A DNA stretch of 64,000 bases, taken from NCBI GenBank assembly GCA_028564705.1, contig JAPXFQ010002722.1:558001-622000 (forward strand), written 5' to 3'. Positions 8,602 through 22,115 of this stretch are shown here, one piece after another. This stretch comes from Apricaphanius iberus. Taxonomy: Eukaryota > Chordata > Actinopteri > Cyprinodontiformes > Aphaniidae. The position numbers and the translations under genes were made by a program. The notes beneath the pieces are model-generated. The model ran no database searches. It saw only the letters and a list, made by a program, of their open reading frames with translations, and was not told the DNA's origin. How positions within the stretch are numbered: the first letter of the stretch is position 1; each line of letters opens with the position of its first letter.

Positions 8602-11600
8602 ATGCCGCCGCAGCGAGTTTTCGCCCTGCCGAGACAGCAGTCTCTGCTCCTTCCTGCGGTCATCAACCCGTTCGTCCAAGAAACCAAAATATCCAAAACT
8701 GCAATAATAAAAGTGAGTATGCAGTGGTTGTTCTAGTGGTCTTATCAAAGCAAGCTTTGAAGTTGTAGCTGCTTTTGCAACACAGGGCTCACGTCGTTGC
8801 TCAGATATGTGAAATCAAACACACACACACTCACACATGCACAGGCTACTGTGTAACCAGGGCCTTTAATCGCCTTTGACGATCGGCTTGCAGCGCCAAC
8901 AATGACGATGATTGTGTACTTTCAAGAGAAGCGATGGTGGAATTAAACAGGGGAAATATTTTCTCGGTGAAAGTCAGGTGCTATTTAAGCTGCAGGTGTA
9001 TTGTTATATGTGTTTATGATTCAGCTCTCTCCTCTCCGGCGCAGTGTCTCCTGTTTGGAATTTTTCTGATCCCTCTTCGGGTCATCTTCATGTCTCTGGT
9101 TCTGATGGTGACCTGGCCGGTGGCTTTCATAATCACCTTCAATCAACCTTTGAAAGGAGCAGTGGATCCAATGACAGGCTGGAGACGGTAACGACCGATG
9201 CAAAACCCCATCCTGCTTCAGTTTAGCTGCCCCTGCCATTTGAAATTAAATGAGAAACTGTAACGACAAAACAACAAAAAATTACGAAGAGGATGTTGGA
9301 TGATATAAATAAACCGTTACACGCTTTCCTAATCTGAACATTGTAAAATAACATAACACATTTTATAATATACCATTGATTACAGTTTTGTTAAGTCTAA
9401 CATTTATTTATTATTAGGGTAAATTGATTTTTAGCATCAACTGATGCTCATAGTTTCAACATCATTTGTTCAGAAGTTTTTATTATACAGGAAGTAATAC
9501 ATTTAGTCATTTGGCTCTTTGAATCAGTCTCATTTATAAAGCACCTACTACCAACAACTGTAATGTTTGTGTTCTTATAAGACAATTGGGTCAAAGTCAT
9601 ATGCAACGAAATCGATCCATCACACTACAATCATATAAACAGAGTCTTGTTTTAATGATATACATTTCAAGTTGCATTGTATGCAATGTAAGTTAAATGT
9701 AGTTTACAATTCTAGTTTAACTGAGTAAGCATGTGTTGACTGTGGAAAGGAAGAATTCTGTTTTAACTTGACGTAATGGAGAAGACACAAAAAGACAGAA
9801 ACTCCGATCCAGGGTTACTTTTCTTGGTAAAGAAAGTCACATATAATTGCAAAAGCATTTCCATTAGCGTCTTCATCTTTCAAGAGAAATGTAGGTAACC
9901 AGGGACTCTTAGAGTAACAGAAATATAACCGACTGATACCAGGTTTATTAACCTGGTTAACTCTAGTAAGTCACATGCATGACAGACAAGCTGCTTGTTG
10001 CTTAAGAAAGCATTGATGGCACTCCTCTAGTTTTCAAACTCTGCTTTTGTCTTCAACAACATAAAATGTTTCCAGACATCAGAATTTTTCTCATGGCAAA
10101 AAAGTAGAGCAGACTTCTTTCAACGACCTGCCTAGCGGTGCACAGCAATAGTTGTAGGATGGTTAGCACTGCACTACTTTATGCTCTATTTAGTCAGAAG
10201 AAAAGTCTGGTCTACCTACCTGTTTCTGATGCATTAAATTGAGATTAAGGTGTATGAGCAGAATGACGGAAGTGCTTAGCGGTTTTGAAACCATAGCTTT
10301 TTTTAAACCCTGGTGTACTTTGATACTAGAAACCAGACCACAATATACCGTCATAAATTATACTATGTTGACTGCACAACTTGCTTAAAACGTGTAAACC
10401 CAATACAGTTCCTGAATAAATAGAAATGTTATAACATATGTAAAATAAGTACACATTAACCACGATATGATCTAGTTCTTTTTGTTTCACATCAGGTTTG
10501 CGTGAATAACATTTGTGTTTGCAAATGAATCCACCTGCTGCGTTACATGTAAACAGCTGAATTACTAACTATTATTAATAATGTTCGAATTTTCTTTTCT
10601 GCTCATCATAAGTAAAGACCTCTGCAAATGTGTTTTTATATAAAGGATTACTGCTAGTTTTTGAAAAAAACGTTTTACTATTAATAGACATGAAAAAAAA
10701 AATCCAAGTCATTTACACAAGATTCCCCATCATACTTATGAATACTCAGACCATCAGTGTATTGATAGTGACCCTTCAGTGGCCACAGGAAACTGGCAAT
10801 TCACCAAACCATACCACTGAAGAAATACCTTAAAACCAAAGAAAAGCTTTTGTTTAACCAGTAGCCAGTTTTGCTGAAACAAAGAGAAGTGGAGTGGCTT
10901 TTGCAGATTCACGAAATTGAAACAAGAAAAGTCTGTACTTTCTCAAAACAATAGTAGCTGAAGTAGCTTCAATAATCGTGCATGTTCTTCTGCCGAATCA
11001 TTTCTAGCAAGATCATATCTAACCCACAAGCATTACCTCAGCTTGCGGGTATAAGCTACAGCTCTCAGAAAGGAAATAGAGAATAGTATTTTCAGGGTGT
11101 GTAAGGGGAACTCAAAAGGCAATCCATGGTTTTATATAAAAGTGTTACCTTTCAAACATCTAAAAATGTAATTAAAATTTAAAGATGTTACACTTTTGCA
11201 AAGACTTCGCAAAAGTTGCATCTTTACATGTCTCGTACGACCGCTGTTTTCTCGAGATGTAAAGAAACAGCGCAGGCATGTAACGGGTAAATACACCTAA
11301 CGGCATGTAAAAGTTTTTTCTTTACACTGATCAACAATTACATTAACTTTAAAGCCTAACGTTTTGGAGATTATCTAACCCATTTGTGTAAGCATCACAA
11401 TTTGTCCATCGTCAAATTTGCTCAAACTCTTTATTTTAATCTTCATTTACTACCCAATTTGTTCTATCAGATACATTTCCCAATGGTGAAGAGAACATTA
11501 GTGTTATTCACTTCACCTGTCAGTTGTGACGTTATGTCTACACCTAGTCCACATTAATGCTGTGTCTCTACAGAAAGCCCTCTGTTGTGAATAATGCAAT

Positions 11601-12799
11601 ATCCCATGTTAGGGTTTAGTTTTTTTTTATTAACAACCACAGTTTCTTTCCCCAGTGGAGCCCAATTAGTAGAGCTTTAAACATTCATGGTTTTAAATAG
11701 TTCCACACAGCCATTTGTTCTTTTGCAATGTCACTTCCTACCTTTTCTCTTGATTGAGGAAGTAACAATCATTGCAAATAAACAGGCTCAATTTTGTAAC
11801 TTGGCCTGTTTCTTAATGACTTTGATCGTGCTGTTCCTTTCACTGAAATAATTGCCAAAGAAAAATCCTGAAAATTGCTAATAAAATGCATGTTCTGTTT
11901 GCGTCCTTCTCCAATTTTTACAGGTTTATGTGTAAAAGAGTGATGGCTGCCTTGGGGTGGGCTTACTACTTCTCCATGGGTTTCAGAGTTGTGGTGAAGG
12001 GTAAACAGGTCAGCAGCATCGAGGCCCCAATTCTGGCCGTGGCCCCCCACTCCACCTTTTTCGATGGGATTGCATGCGTTGTATCCGGCCTGCCCTCCAC
12101 CGTCTCTCGGGTCGAGAACCTGGCTACGCCCATCTTTGGCAGTAAGACATTTCTCAATCATGCTGCTTGTCGAAGGAAACCTTATCGAGGCATGTGTGGT
12201 TGAGGGAATGAAGTGTGTATTTTTGAACTGCTGAAACGACACAAGTGTGAAACTATTTTAGGATGTTGGGTTTTTTTTTCCTGTCTTCATTTGACACCAC
12301 AATTTCACACTCTCTTTTACAGTATTCTACAGTAATTGTAGGAGAATTCTGCTGTCAATATTTAGCACAGTATCAATAAAGACACCTCTGATACATTGTC
12401 CTTCATAAAGGAACCCGTTTCAGAGTAAACTGTAACTAGTCACAAAGGCGTTGCTTCCTTACAATACAATGAAAACGTGAAGTGGGAAAAAAAGATTTTC
12501 TTTTTTTCTCTTCCTGTATGTTTAAATGTTAATGTCTGTGCAGGGTTTGTTCGCTGTCTCCAACCAGTGCTGGTCTCTAGAAAGGACCCAGACTCAAGGA
12601 AGAACACAATCCTGGCAATTGAAAGCAGAGCTAAATCTGAGGGCTGTTGGCCGCAGGTTTGTAAACCCAACAAAGGCAGGAAGTGAGAGAAAGCCACAGG
12701 TCATTCTGGGGATCTTTTGTCAGAATAAAAGTAAAAAATATATTTTTACCAGGTAGTAAACATACTTTTCTGTTTTTCTGCCCACATTTATGTCATACC

Positions 12800-12864
<65 letters not shown>

Positions 12865-15800
12865 TTTTTTTTAAGCAGAAAGTCAGCATAAATATCAGAA
12901 ATACAATCTTGAAAACATCAGTCAGTTTGTAATTAATCCATATAATGTGTTTTACCCAGTACATAGAGTTACTGAAAAAAATAAACGTTTTTTATAAATT
13001 TTAATTTGCTGAATATAGGTTTATAGCAGTCACATACTCATAGTGGATTTATATTACTTCCTAATGACCTGCGTCATCTGGAAAAAAATCGGTAGTTTAA
13101 CATAAAAACATATTTGTTTGTTTGGTTTGTTTTCCCTTTAGGTGCTGATATTTCCAGAGGGAACATGTACGAATCGTTCTTGTCTTATCACCTTTAAACA
13201 GGGTAAGTTTAGAGTACCTGCTAATTTCTTGATTCATTCGACCATTTGTTGTTGTTGTTGTTTTTTTGGCTATTTATTTTTAGCAGCAGATGCTCCAGTA
13301 ATATTTAAATTTTGTTTTTGTGAAAACCTGAATTGTGAAAGCTTCGTAACACACCGGTTTGGTTTGTGCTATACTTTGGTTAGTTTGATACTTTTTAGTA
13401 CAAGAAACCTTTAAAAAAAGAAACAAACTTCACTAAACAAAGGCTTTTTTTGTACTGTCATACTTATTGCCTATTTTACTATGAATTTTACTTTACTGTA
13501 TTTTTTATATTTTTAGTTTTTAACTGTTCTTGTTACTTAAAGATTATGCTCTCAAAACTGTTACTGCCCAGCTTTTAGACTGTACAGTGCTGCGAAAAAA
13601 TATTTTAGATCAACAAAAACATTTTTTATCAGACAAAGATGACAAAAGTAAATAAAAATTACACTTTCCGAATGATGAATTAATTTATTGAGGGAGTTTT
13701 GGAAAGCACAGCAATATTCTCTAATGCCTGACACCCATTATCTTGGAAATAACATATGAAATCTCTCCAAGTACCCCCTGTAATGTGCTCACATACCACT
13801 AGGGGTACCAATACCCCTGGTTGGAAATCACCGGCCTAAGAAAAAAACACTTGATATTTTTTTTGGTTCTTCAGCTCTTGTTTCCACTGATCTTATTTAA
13901 TGACTCATCAATCTTTAATTGTTATATTTCCCTCTTCATTCAAAGAAATTAATTAAATATAACATTGTAATTTTTCTTTGGAATGATTAGGAGGTTTCCT
14001 TGTATTAAGTTAACACACAGACAGAAAACAGAGAAAAGAAAACCACTAAGCAGGCACTTGAATTCCTGTTCTATGGTTTCTTCTTCTGTTTCTGTGTTAA
14101 ACTCAAATCTACTGTGGAAATAGAAAATCTCTTTATGATGTGGCCTCTGATAAATATTAAATCTAGATTATGCTCTGATATGTGGTCCATTTGTTTTGAT
14201 TTAGGTTAGAAAATGTGGATGTATTTTTAATAAAGCTGAAAACTATTTATAGCAACTTATTTGTCTTTCTTCCATAATGACAATTTTATCTGATTTGTAG
14301 GTGCCTTTATCCCAGGGGTTCCTGTGCAGCCTGTCATTATTAGATATCCAAACAAACTGGTGAGTATTATTACTGCTTTACACTAATCTCTTACTTTAAG
14401 TTAAGTGGGTTATTATCATATCACAGAAGATTTGGTAGTGATACTGATGTGTTTTGCAATTTGTTGAGGTGGACACTGTGCTGCAGTGTTGTCCCTGTCC
14501 GTTTCTTTGCTCATTGCGCAAATCCTGCTTTTACTTTATCCGCTTCACTGCCTCCATCATTTATCTACTATTTCTGTGACGCTAATGGCCAACCGAACAA
14601 ATGCCATGGCGAATGGGTGCATCACCACCTACCGTTGCGAAATTGAACGCATTTTGTTCAGTAATTCAATTTACTAACTGACATGTAAACTCTGATAAAG
14701 GCTATCATTCTGATTAAGTTATTAGCCTTATTATTGTCATAGCTCAGTTTAGATGTGCATGTAGACGCACTAAGTGTACTCTACACTCTACTACTCCTCT
14801 TGGTCTAGGCTCCGTTTGCATTCATTGGTCCTACAGTGCGCCATGCCATGCAGACAATCATCCTTTGGACCAGCCGAGGTGCTATGGAAGTCTGCATTGT
14901 TAGGTTTTGTTTCTTTAAAAGACTGCAAGTTGTATTCACTCAGGTTATCCTTGTCTGATTTTAAAATTCTTAAAAAGTTCAGAAACTTATAAAAGAAATT
15001 ATGTAAAAACAGAAGAAATTGGTAAAGGGCCAAATATTAAGAAGAAAATGTGGGAGCTACCACAAGGTCCTGATCCTTTCCTAGTAATGGCTGATTGTTC
15101 TAATCTAAGGCACCAGGATCACCTACTGCTCAAAAAACACACCTTGATTAAAAGGTTGGACCAAAACAGTTGACAAGAAAAAACCTTGCCATTAGGGGTG
15201 TGACGGTATGCCGAACATCCCAGTTCTGTACGTACCTTGATTTAATGTCACAGTTCAGCTCATTTTCAGTACAATAAAAGAGTGAAGAAAAGATTGTCTG
15301 TTGTGTAAACAGGGAAACCTTTAATCAGATTTAAAAATAATTTTTACTTGCAATAAATTCTCCTACAACATATTCTTAGAAAAAATCAAATGTAAAAAGT
15401 AAACGTTTAAGATTTTCCTTTGGAAATTGTTTTTATATCTTGTTAGCCATAAACAAGTCACTGTGCAGTTTCGACAAATCTGCATTTTATTTGACCAATT
15501 TAGCCTAGGGGGAACAGATCCTAAGAGGACGTCTGACAGTGTTTCCCCTCTGATTAACAGCGTTCACAGTTCCCTTTAGGCACTTGCGGCTGGAGCCGAA
15601 ACAGCTCTGTATGGGGGATCTCATATCGACAAAACACTGGCACACTGGTTTAGTGTGTCTTATCGCATTTGTTCCCCATTCTCATACTTCACCGGGAAGG
15701 CGAAGTGTTCCCAAACAGGAAACTTTAATTACAAAGGAGGATATTCGAGCTCTAGCTCTCCCGAGTCGCTGGCCATAACCAGAAGAGGTGCTCCACTGTG

Positions 15801-18800
15801 TTTGGTTAGCATATTGTTGGCTAATGTGCAACGCAGTTAGGCGTCTGAGTAGAAACTCAGGACGAACGTGTGTACCGGACTGACAAGTCCGTACCGAAAC
15901 ATACAACTATAACTGGATGTATTGGCACACCGCCCAATTTTATGATAATGCACATACGTCCAATTAAAATATAGCACTGTATTGTAACCGAGAAGTAATG
16001 AAGAACTCTCTCACAAATCATACCATTACAATTTTTGGACCAAGGTCCTACAGTGATACATGTGAGCAATCACAAACTTACTTCACTTTAACAAAGCAAA
16101 TGGATTCATAGTGTTAGATGCTTAACTGCTAATTAGGTTATGATGTTTTTGTAAGCATTTCAGACTTTATTGTTTAAGTTTTTCATTCAATGTGTATTTA
16201 ATGTTTGCTCTTTAGGATACCGTGACCTGGACTTGGCAAGGTTACAGTTCGTGAGTATGATTCAACATGTTGTTTAATTGATGCAATTTATACCATGCTT
16301 TTCATACAGTTTCAGATTAGCTTTTGTTTGCAACTCTGCGTTCATGAAATCAATGCTCATGTTTTATATGTGTGGAAATGTTTTAAAGACTGTAGTCGGA
16401 TTTAGAATCTTAATAAAAATGAGAGAGATTCCTTTAAACATTTGGAGGTTTTAATATGATTTGAATTGATCATACAGGAGGACAGTAACACATTACAGTA
16501 AAATGCAGAATACTGACTTGTCTCAATTTTACAACAACAAGCTTATATTATTTCTAGTAACCTTGGTCTTCCTATTTTACTTGATAAAGTAGGACTCTCA
16601 GGGTGAAAATCAGAGACTTGAAAGCACCTTTTTCTTTGATCAGAAAGCTGTGAACTTTGTAGACCTTTAAGGATGCCCAGTCGAAGAGCCATCTCCATGG
16701 TAACACAGGATATGGACTATCATTATCAAAACTCTCTGACCATAACTTGGGTAAAGGCGTCATTCAATAAGACTAAACATTCAATCTGATACTACAACAT
16801 TAAGTAAACATAGTCACAGCTGATTACAAAGTACAGATAAATGATAACACTAAATCTTTCCACCACAAGATGAAGCGCTATCAGCTTTTTATCAAACTGC
16901 CTATGTTTAAATGAATACATGCAATAGACTTTATCGTCTTGTGTAACGCATAGGAAGACACTGCTGCTGCTAACATTGTGCCAGCTCTACACCACAGTGG
17001 AGGTTGAGGTAATGACCCGTCTGGTTTAGAAGTTCGCTTTCTGCTTGACCTTCCTTGCGACCCCTTTCTCCTGTTTGTTCTGCTTTCCAGTTCCTTCCAC
17101 CACATGTCCCCACAGAGGAGGAGAAGAAAAGCCCCGCTCTGTTTGCCAGCAGAGTGAGAGACACGATGGCCAAGTGAGTGCTCATTGTTTGTATGTCTAA
17201 TGTAAGTCACTTTTCTGGTGTTGAAAGATGCTATACAAAACATTTTCCTAGCTTTGAATCACCCATTTCACTTTTTTCCCCTTGAGTACTTAGAGGAACA
17301 AGGCTCAATAGAAAACTGGAAGTATGTAATAATACAGTAAGTGAAGGAATATAAAGTTAGTTGATGAGAAAACTTAAGCGCATGCTAAGTTTAGTCACTG
17401 CACTGATAATGCCTGCATATCTAACTTTTCCATCCACCAAGATATAAAATAATTTTGGCTGATGGCTAAGCCTTTTACCTTCAGGGTTTTGGGAGTTCCA
17501 GTGACAGACCACACTTACGAAGATTGCCGCCTCATGATCTCAGCTGGAGAGCTAACACTTCCCATGGAAACTGGCTTGGTAGAATTCACTAAGATCAGTC
17601 GCAAACTCAAGTAAGAACATCTACTGCACTCCTTCAGACTGCTTTTTTCAACACTAGTTTATTATATTCAACAGTGAAAAAAACACTTATCTGTTTTGCT
17701 TTGTTTGTGAAGTTTGAAGTGGGACAGTGTGAAGAAGGAACTTGAGGGTTTTGCAGCCATGGCCTCCTCCTGCAAGGGAGGACGCATAACCATTGAGGAG
17801 TTTGCCAGGATCCTAAAGCTACCTATAAACCCCGCTCTTGAAGAGCTGTTTGCATTATTTGACAGGGTGAGGATGACTTATGTTTTTTTTCTTCCTTACA
17901 ATAATTATGCTACTTGTGTATCTCATAAAGCTGAAGTATTTCCTGCGTAGCCCTTGTGATCAACGGTTTAAAAGCTGCTTTCACACTCTGTTGAATCTAT
18001 GTTTAAACATCTTTTTTCAGATAAGAAAGAAGCACTTTTCCATTACCCAGCTGTTTTGATAAACTCTTCTGGTTTATCACATTTGCATGCATTAATAAAG
18101 TACAGAGTTTAACACAAAAAGTAAAAGTATGTAACCTTGGTGATAATATACAAATTCCATAAATTCATGTCATTTGTAATTTTAGTAAAATTTAGAGGGC
18201 CGAGATTGGGGCAGTTTGACAATTATAAGATCTTAGCGGTGTAGAGGAGGATTTTTTTTTAATTTCTGGAACAAATTGAAAGTCACCATACAGACGTAGA
18301 TAACTTATTCTAGCAGTAATCTGAAATGCATTTCTCCAAATAACATGCCAAACAAAGTTAGTGGATATTCGACACACATCCGTTTCGTTGAAGCAGAGAC
18401 TCCCTCCAACGTCTCATCCAGAACTGCACTCATGGAGTGGACACATCGGTGTCAAAGGCTCGCTCCTGAAGGCAGTGGTTTCGCTTAGGGACCGTCGCTA
18501 AAATTCCTCACATCACAGAAAATAAATCAATACCTGTGCAATCTCCCACAAAGTAAACCTAAACCTTAGCCTACCTGCCGAGTAGAAACTCGCCACGGTG
18601 GAATAAGTGGAGAGCCCGACCTGTTCATCGTTGGAAAGAACCACCTAAAAACACGCTGGTCTTGTTTCTCACTTCTGAGCCCTCTCTCTTTTTCTCATAC
18701 ACTTTAAATACACTTTTTCTCTGGCGACTCACAACCATATTAAAACAATCCAGTGAGAACTGTGAGGAAGAATGAATGGATAATGGTGTAGAGCTACAGA

Positions 18801-21183
18801 TAAACTAGGGGGACCAGTGGTGTAGATGATCCACCTGGAAGAAAAAGATCCTCCACCATACCTTTAAATAAAGACTTTTATGTCAACCTCCACAATTACT
18901 TTCCATTCTCCTCAGGTAGTCATATATTACTAATTCAACATTCATAGACGCTAGGGTTTAACGATTCTGGAACATAATCTAATTGCGATTTTTTTTCTTT
19001 AGTATAGCAATTGCGATTTCATTTGCCATTATTTTTTCATGGGGCTTTTCTCAATTATTTTTTAACTAATACAAACAAGAAAAATCAATGCGTATTATTA
19101 TAAACAATGTCAGATTTTTTTATATATAATTTATTCTATTCCATAGGCTAGACTTATTTTAAGATAAAGGCAAATGAAACATGGTTGAATATAAACAAGA
19201 AATATTTATCTACTTAAATCATCACATTGGAGGTGATCTCTGTCGTTACGCACACAAGTTTTTTTTTTTTCCAGCAGATCCAAGCTGGAAAGCTCGTCTC
19301 TAGGCCGGCTGCAATGTTTTGCCTCATGTGGTCGTCTAGTGGCTGGCATTTTAACCGTCCAACTCTCAAATATGGTGGTGTGATGTTTTTAAGATGTTGA
19401 TGAAGGTTCGTAGTGGACATCGTGAGGTAGCAACATAATAATCTGTATAATACCTGGCGTTGTGCAGCATCATCGTTTTTATACAAATATCATTTCCCAT
19501 GTGCTATTCCAGTTTGGTACCAAATTTCATTCAGTGTTGGCTTCTGTCTAGCTTTAGACAATTTTATAACTGGTTGAAGCACAGCGCTCATGACCAGTCA
19601 AATTGCAGCCTTTGCGATGAGAAAATCTGATTTTTGTCATATTGGGATATTATTGCATATGCACTTAAATGTTCAGCCCTAACAGATGCTTAATAAACCT
19701 AAATAAAGTGGAGTGCAAATTTAAAAGGCTGCTTTTAAAGAGTTTTTTTTTTCTTTAAGTCTTGCACAGGTGAGCCAGCGAGGGTGTGGTTTTGAGTTAA
19801 ACTAATTTAAATGTTAAAGACACAGCTTCAAGTACCGTAGTATCTTTCATTTGTACACTGTGCATTTTTTGCATATTAAAAATAACTTTTATTTCTCACC
19901 AGCTGTTCTTGTGCCATTGCCAGAGCTGGTGATACTGGGTGGTGGACAAATCAGCATAATGATCATATTGAATGACCTCCAGATAAAAAAACAAATGTGT
20001 GAATTCCCGACATAGTAAACATTGTTTGTCTCTCGCACTCTGCAGAACGGGGATGGCACTATTGACTTCAGGGAGTATGTTATCGGCGTCAATATCTTGT
20101 GCCGACCAGCGAACACTGAAGATGTTTTAAAAATGGCTTTCCAGGTAGGATGTGGGGAAACTATTCACACATGCTAACCCATCACTGTTTGTAATATTTT
20201 ATTTATTTATTTATTTTTAATTCTGTATTCATCTGACTTATTCTGTAAGTGTTTCCTGCTGCATTTATCATTAGATGTCATAAGTAAATAATGGTGAAAA
20301 TAAGATGTATGTACAAAGATTGTGCTCCCAGCTATTCCTTCCTTCCTGCAATCTGTGCATGACAGTCAGAAGCAGCAGGCAAACAGAGACAGATAGGCAT
20401 GGACAACATCAAGTTAACAAAGAGTGTCTCCTGGAGTCATTTTGCCGGACATGAAACCAGATATAATTTTGAACAAACTGTTTTTGCTTGTATTTACTGT
20501 AACTGAAACAGTTTTTTCCTCTTACAATTAATTCATGAGGATTTAAACCACTGTCGTTTTTTGTCTTCAAACACCCTCTCTGTTTTTTAATCATTGTCTC
20601 CCATGCCTGCCAACATTAAAAAAATAAAAAAATAAATTTAGCCCCTTTCTGCTTTCCCTGTGGCAGCTGTTTGACATGGATGAAGATGGGAAAATCACCC
20701 TTGACGAGTTTAACGCTCTGCTGCGTTCTGCTCTGGGAGTGTCAGATCTAAACATGGCCAAGCTCTTCAAGGAGATTGATGCAGATTCCTCTGGTTTTAT
20801 CACGTTCAGTAAGTGGTCTCTGCTTGATCTGAAAAGTCAAACTACATTTCAGCAGTTAGATGCTCTAAAAGTGTTATTACACTTAGATTGTGGAACGTAT
20901 GCAGCGAGTAATTGAATGTATTTATCATCACTTTTACTTCCAGGCATGCCTGTACTTCCACTAGATATTGATAGTGATTCTATTTTCTTTTTGCTCGTTT
21001 TTAGGTGAATTTCAGGCTTTTGCCTCAAGCCACCCTGAGTATGCCAAACTCTTCACAACATACCTGGAGCTTCAACGATATCAAGCAATCCAAGAGGCAA
21101 TGCCGGGTGATCTGGAGTTAGCTGGGCAGAGCAGTTCTGGTGAAACAACCGAGGACAGCACCTCTGACAAAAAGGATGACTGA
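8602..21183 (+). CDS. lpcat2: Lysophosphatidylcholine/lyso-PAF acyltransferase 2, 14 coding exons
   Basis: Exons: 8602-8712, 9045-9187, 11924-12141, 12544-12656, 13142-13202, 14301-14359, 16216-16250, 16954-17008, 17091-17173, 17485-17610, 17713-17866, 20046-20144, 20667-20808, 21005-21183. All junctions are GT-AG and the phases join into 525 aa plus stop (human LPCAT2 is 544 aa). The enzyme acylates lyso-PC, and acetylates lyso-PAF to make PAF, at the ER and lipid droplets. A hydrophobic membrane segment spans residues 38-69. The acyltransferase motif H-S-T-F-F-D is at 127-132 (catalytic H127) and E-G-T-C at 201-204. Three EF-hand loops are at 385-396, 422-433 and 457-468. The protein ends in K-K-D-D, a KKXX ER-retrieval signal. 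The 'FFDGIACVV' block and the S-T-S-D-K-K-D-D ending match LPCAT2 rather than LPCAT1. The start ATG has A at -3. Confidence 0.95.
9188..11923 (+). other. lpcat2 intron 2
   Basis: This 2.7-kb intron is AT-rich and holds no recognisable gene. An imperfect inverted repeat at 11181-11199 / 11209-11225 (arms aaagatgttacacttttgc and gcaaaagttgcatcttt) could be part of a small MITE or just a chance hairpin. Confidence 0.6.
12804..12861. repeat. (TA)n microsatellite in lpcat2 intron 4
   Basis: An uninterrupted TA dinucleotide run of about 58 bp, followed by a T-rich tract. Confidence 0.95.
13581..13710. mobile_element. Tc1-like terminal inverted repeat remnant
   Basis: The sequence 'acagtgctgcgaaaaaatat' and the following 'gacaaagatgacaaaagtaaa' resemble the terminal repeat of a common fish Tc1-family transposon. 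Only one end is seen, in lpcat2 intron 5, with no transposase. It is a worn, probably deleted copy. Confidence 0.5.
15193..15936. mobile_element. Non-autonomous hAT-like element in lpcat2 intron 6
   Basis: The left end taggggtgtgacggtatg and the reverse complement of the right end (tgggcggtgtgccaatac) are recognisably similar. The inside has 'ccgaacatcccagttctgtacgtacc' near the left and 'gtccgtaccgaaaca' near the right, as in fish hAT MITEs. No clear 8-bp target duplication remains and no transposase is encoded. The right boundary may be off by a few bases. Confidence 0.6.
18952..19681. mobile_element. hAT MITE in lpcat2 intron 11
   Basis: Left end tagggtttaacgatt and right end (reverse complement tagggctgaacattt) are inverted repeats. 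The flanks atagacgc (18944-18951) and acagatgc (19682-19689) agree at 6 of 8 bases, the two differences being transitions, so they look like an aged 8-bp target duplication typical of hAT elements. About 730 bp; no transposase frame. The element sits in the intron separating the first residues of EF-hand 1 from the rest. Confidence 0.75.
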
Positions 21184-22115
21184 GAATCCAGATAACGTTA
21201 ATTTTTGCTTGACTGCACTGGCAGGAAAAAAAAAAAAATTAAAACTTCAACATACTAACATCTTGTCATCTAATCTGAAAATTCAAGCATTTGTTTTTTT
21301 TTTTTTTAAGAAGTAGTGCCTTATAGATTTAAACGAATCATCTCTGAACAAGTATTTGTCATAGGATGAAATTATGTTAAAAAACTATTCCTGGTAAAAA
21401 TCACATAAGCAAAGCAAGAGTTAATCAGTCTTACAGAGTTATATATATATATATATATTTTTTTTTTATCTTATTTTTAGAAATTGTTTTTAGTATCACT
21501 TTTTGTTGCACTGAGATGAACACAGCCCTGTGTACCTTATTCTTTGTTTTTTGAGGTTTATATTCACATAAAAGGAGAAAATGCCAAACCAACATATATT
21601 TAATCATAAGTAAAGGGTCTCCGTGCTTCTGTGTTGCTGTATAATTAGTGTGCAGTTAGCTGCAGCAAGAGCTTTCCAGTCTGGTGAGCCAGAGTTTCAT
21701 TCTGTACTGAAGCTATGTTTATCATGAACATAGATGCTGCGCCGTACACTTTTTTCCAGCGCTCAGGGACAAAAACCTTGTAAGTGTGTTGTGTAATTAG
21801 CCAGAAGTTTGCTTTGCATGTGTACCTATTTGCATTTCGACTGAAGACAGTTGTTGCTGAGACAGCAATGTGTGCCTGTGCTGCTTTAAGTTGACTAAAG
21901 CAAATCAAGCATTGAAAATAGGGCAATTTGTGAGCAAAAAGCCGACAGTGCTTCTGCACAGCAGCATATTCCAGCGGGCTATGCTTTGACTCTAACAAGC
22001 CGCATTGTTATTTATTTAGCCAACTGTATTGCAATTATGTGAGCTGTATGTTTTGTTTTGTTTTTCGAAAATTGCAACGTTTGCTTTTTAAAATAAAACA
22101 ACAGAATACTAGTTC
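21184..22115 (+). other. lpcat2 3' untranslated region (inferred)
   Basis: This follows the TGA stop at 21181-21183. The best polyadenylation signal is AATAAA at 22092-22097, followed by a T-rich stretch from about 22116, which would end the transcript near 22115. An (AT)n run is at 21440-21459. The end is inferred only from the hexamer. Confidence 0.5.

Noticed and set aside
11769..12242. 157-residue minus-strand open frame
   Set aside because: It is the antisense shadow of lpcat2 exon 3, with no independent similarity or splice context.
8602..21183. Calling the acyltransferase lpcat1
   Set aside because: The C-terminal S-T-S-D-K-K-D-D, the F-F-D-G-I-A-C-V-V block and the exon 12 E-F loop fit LPCAT2 clearly better than LPCAT1.
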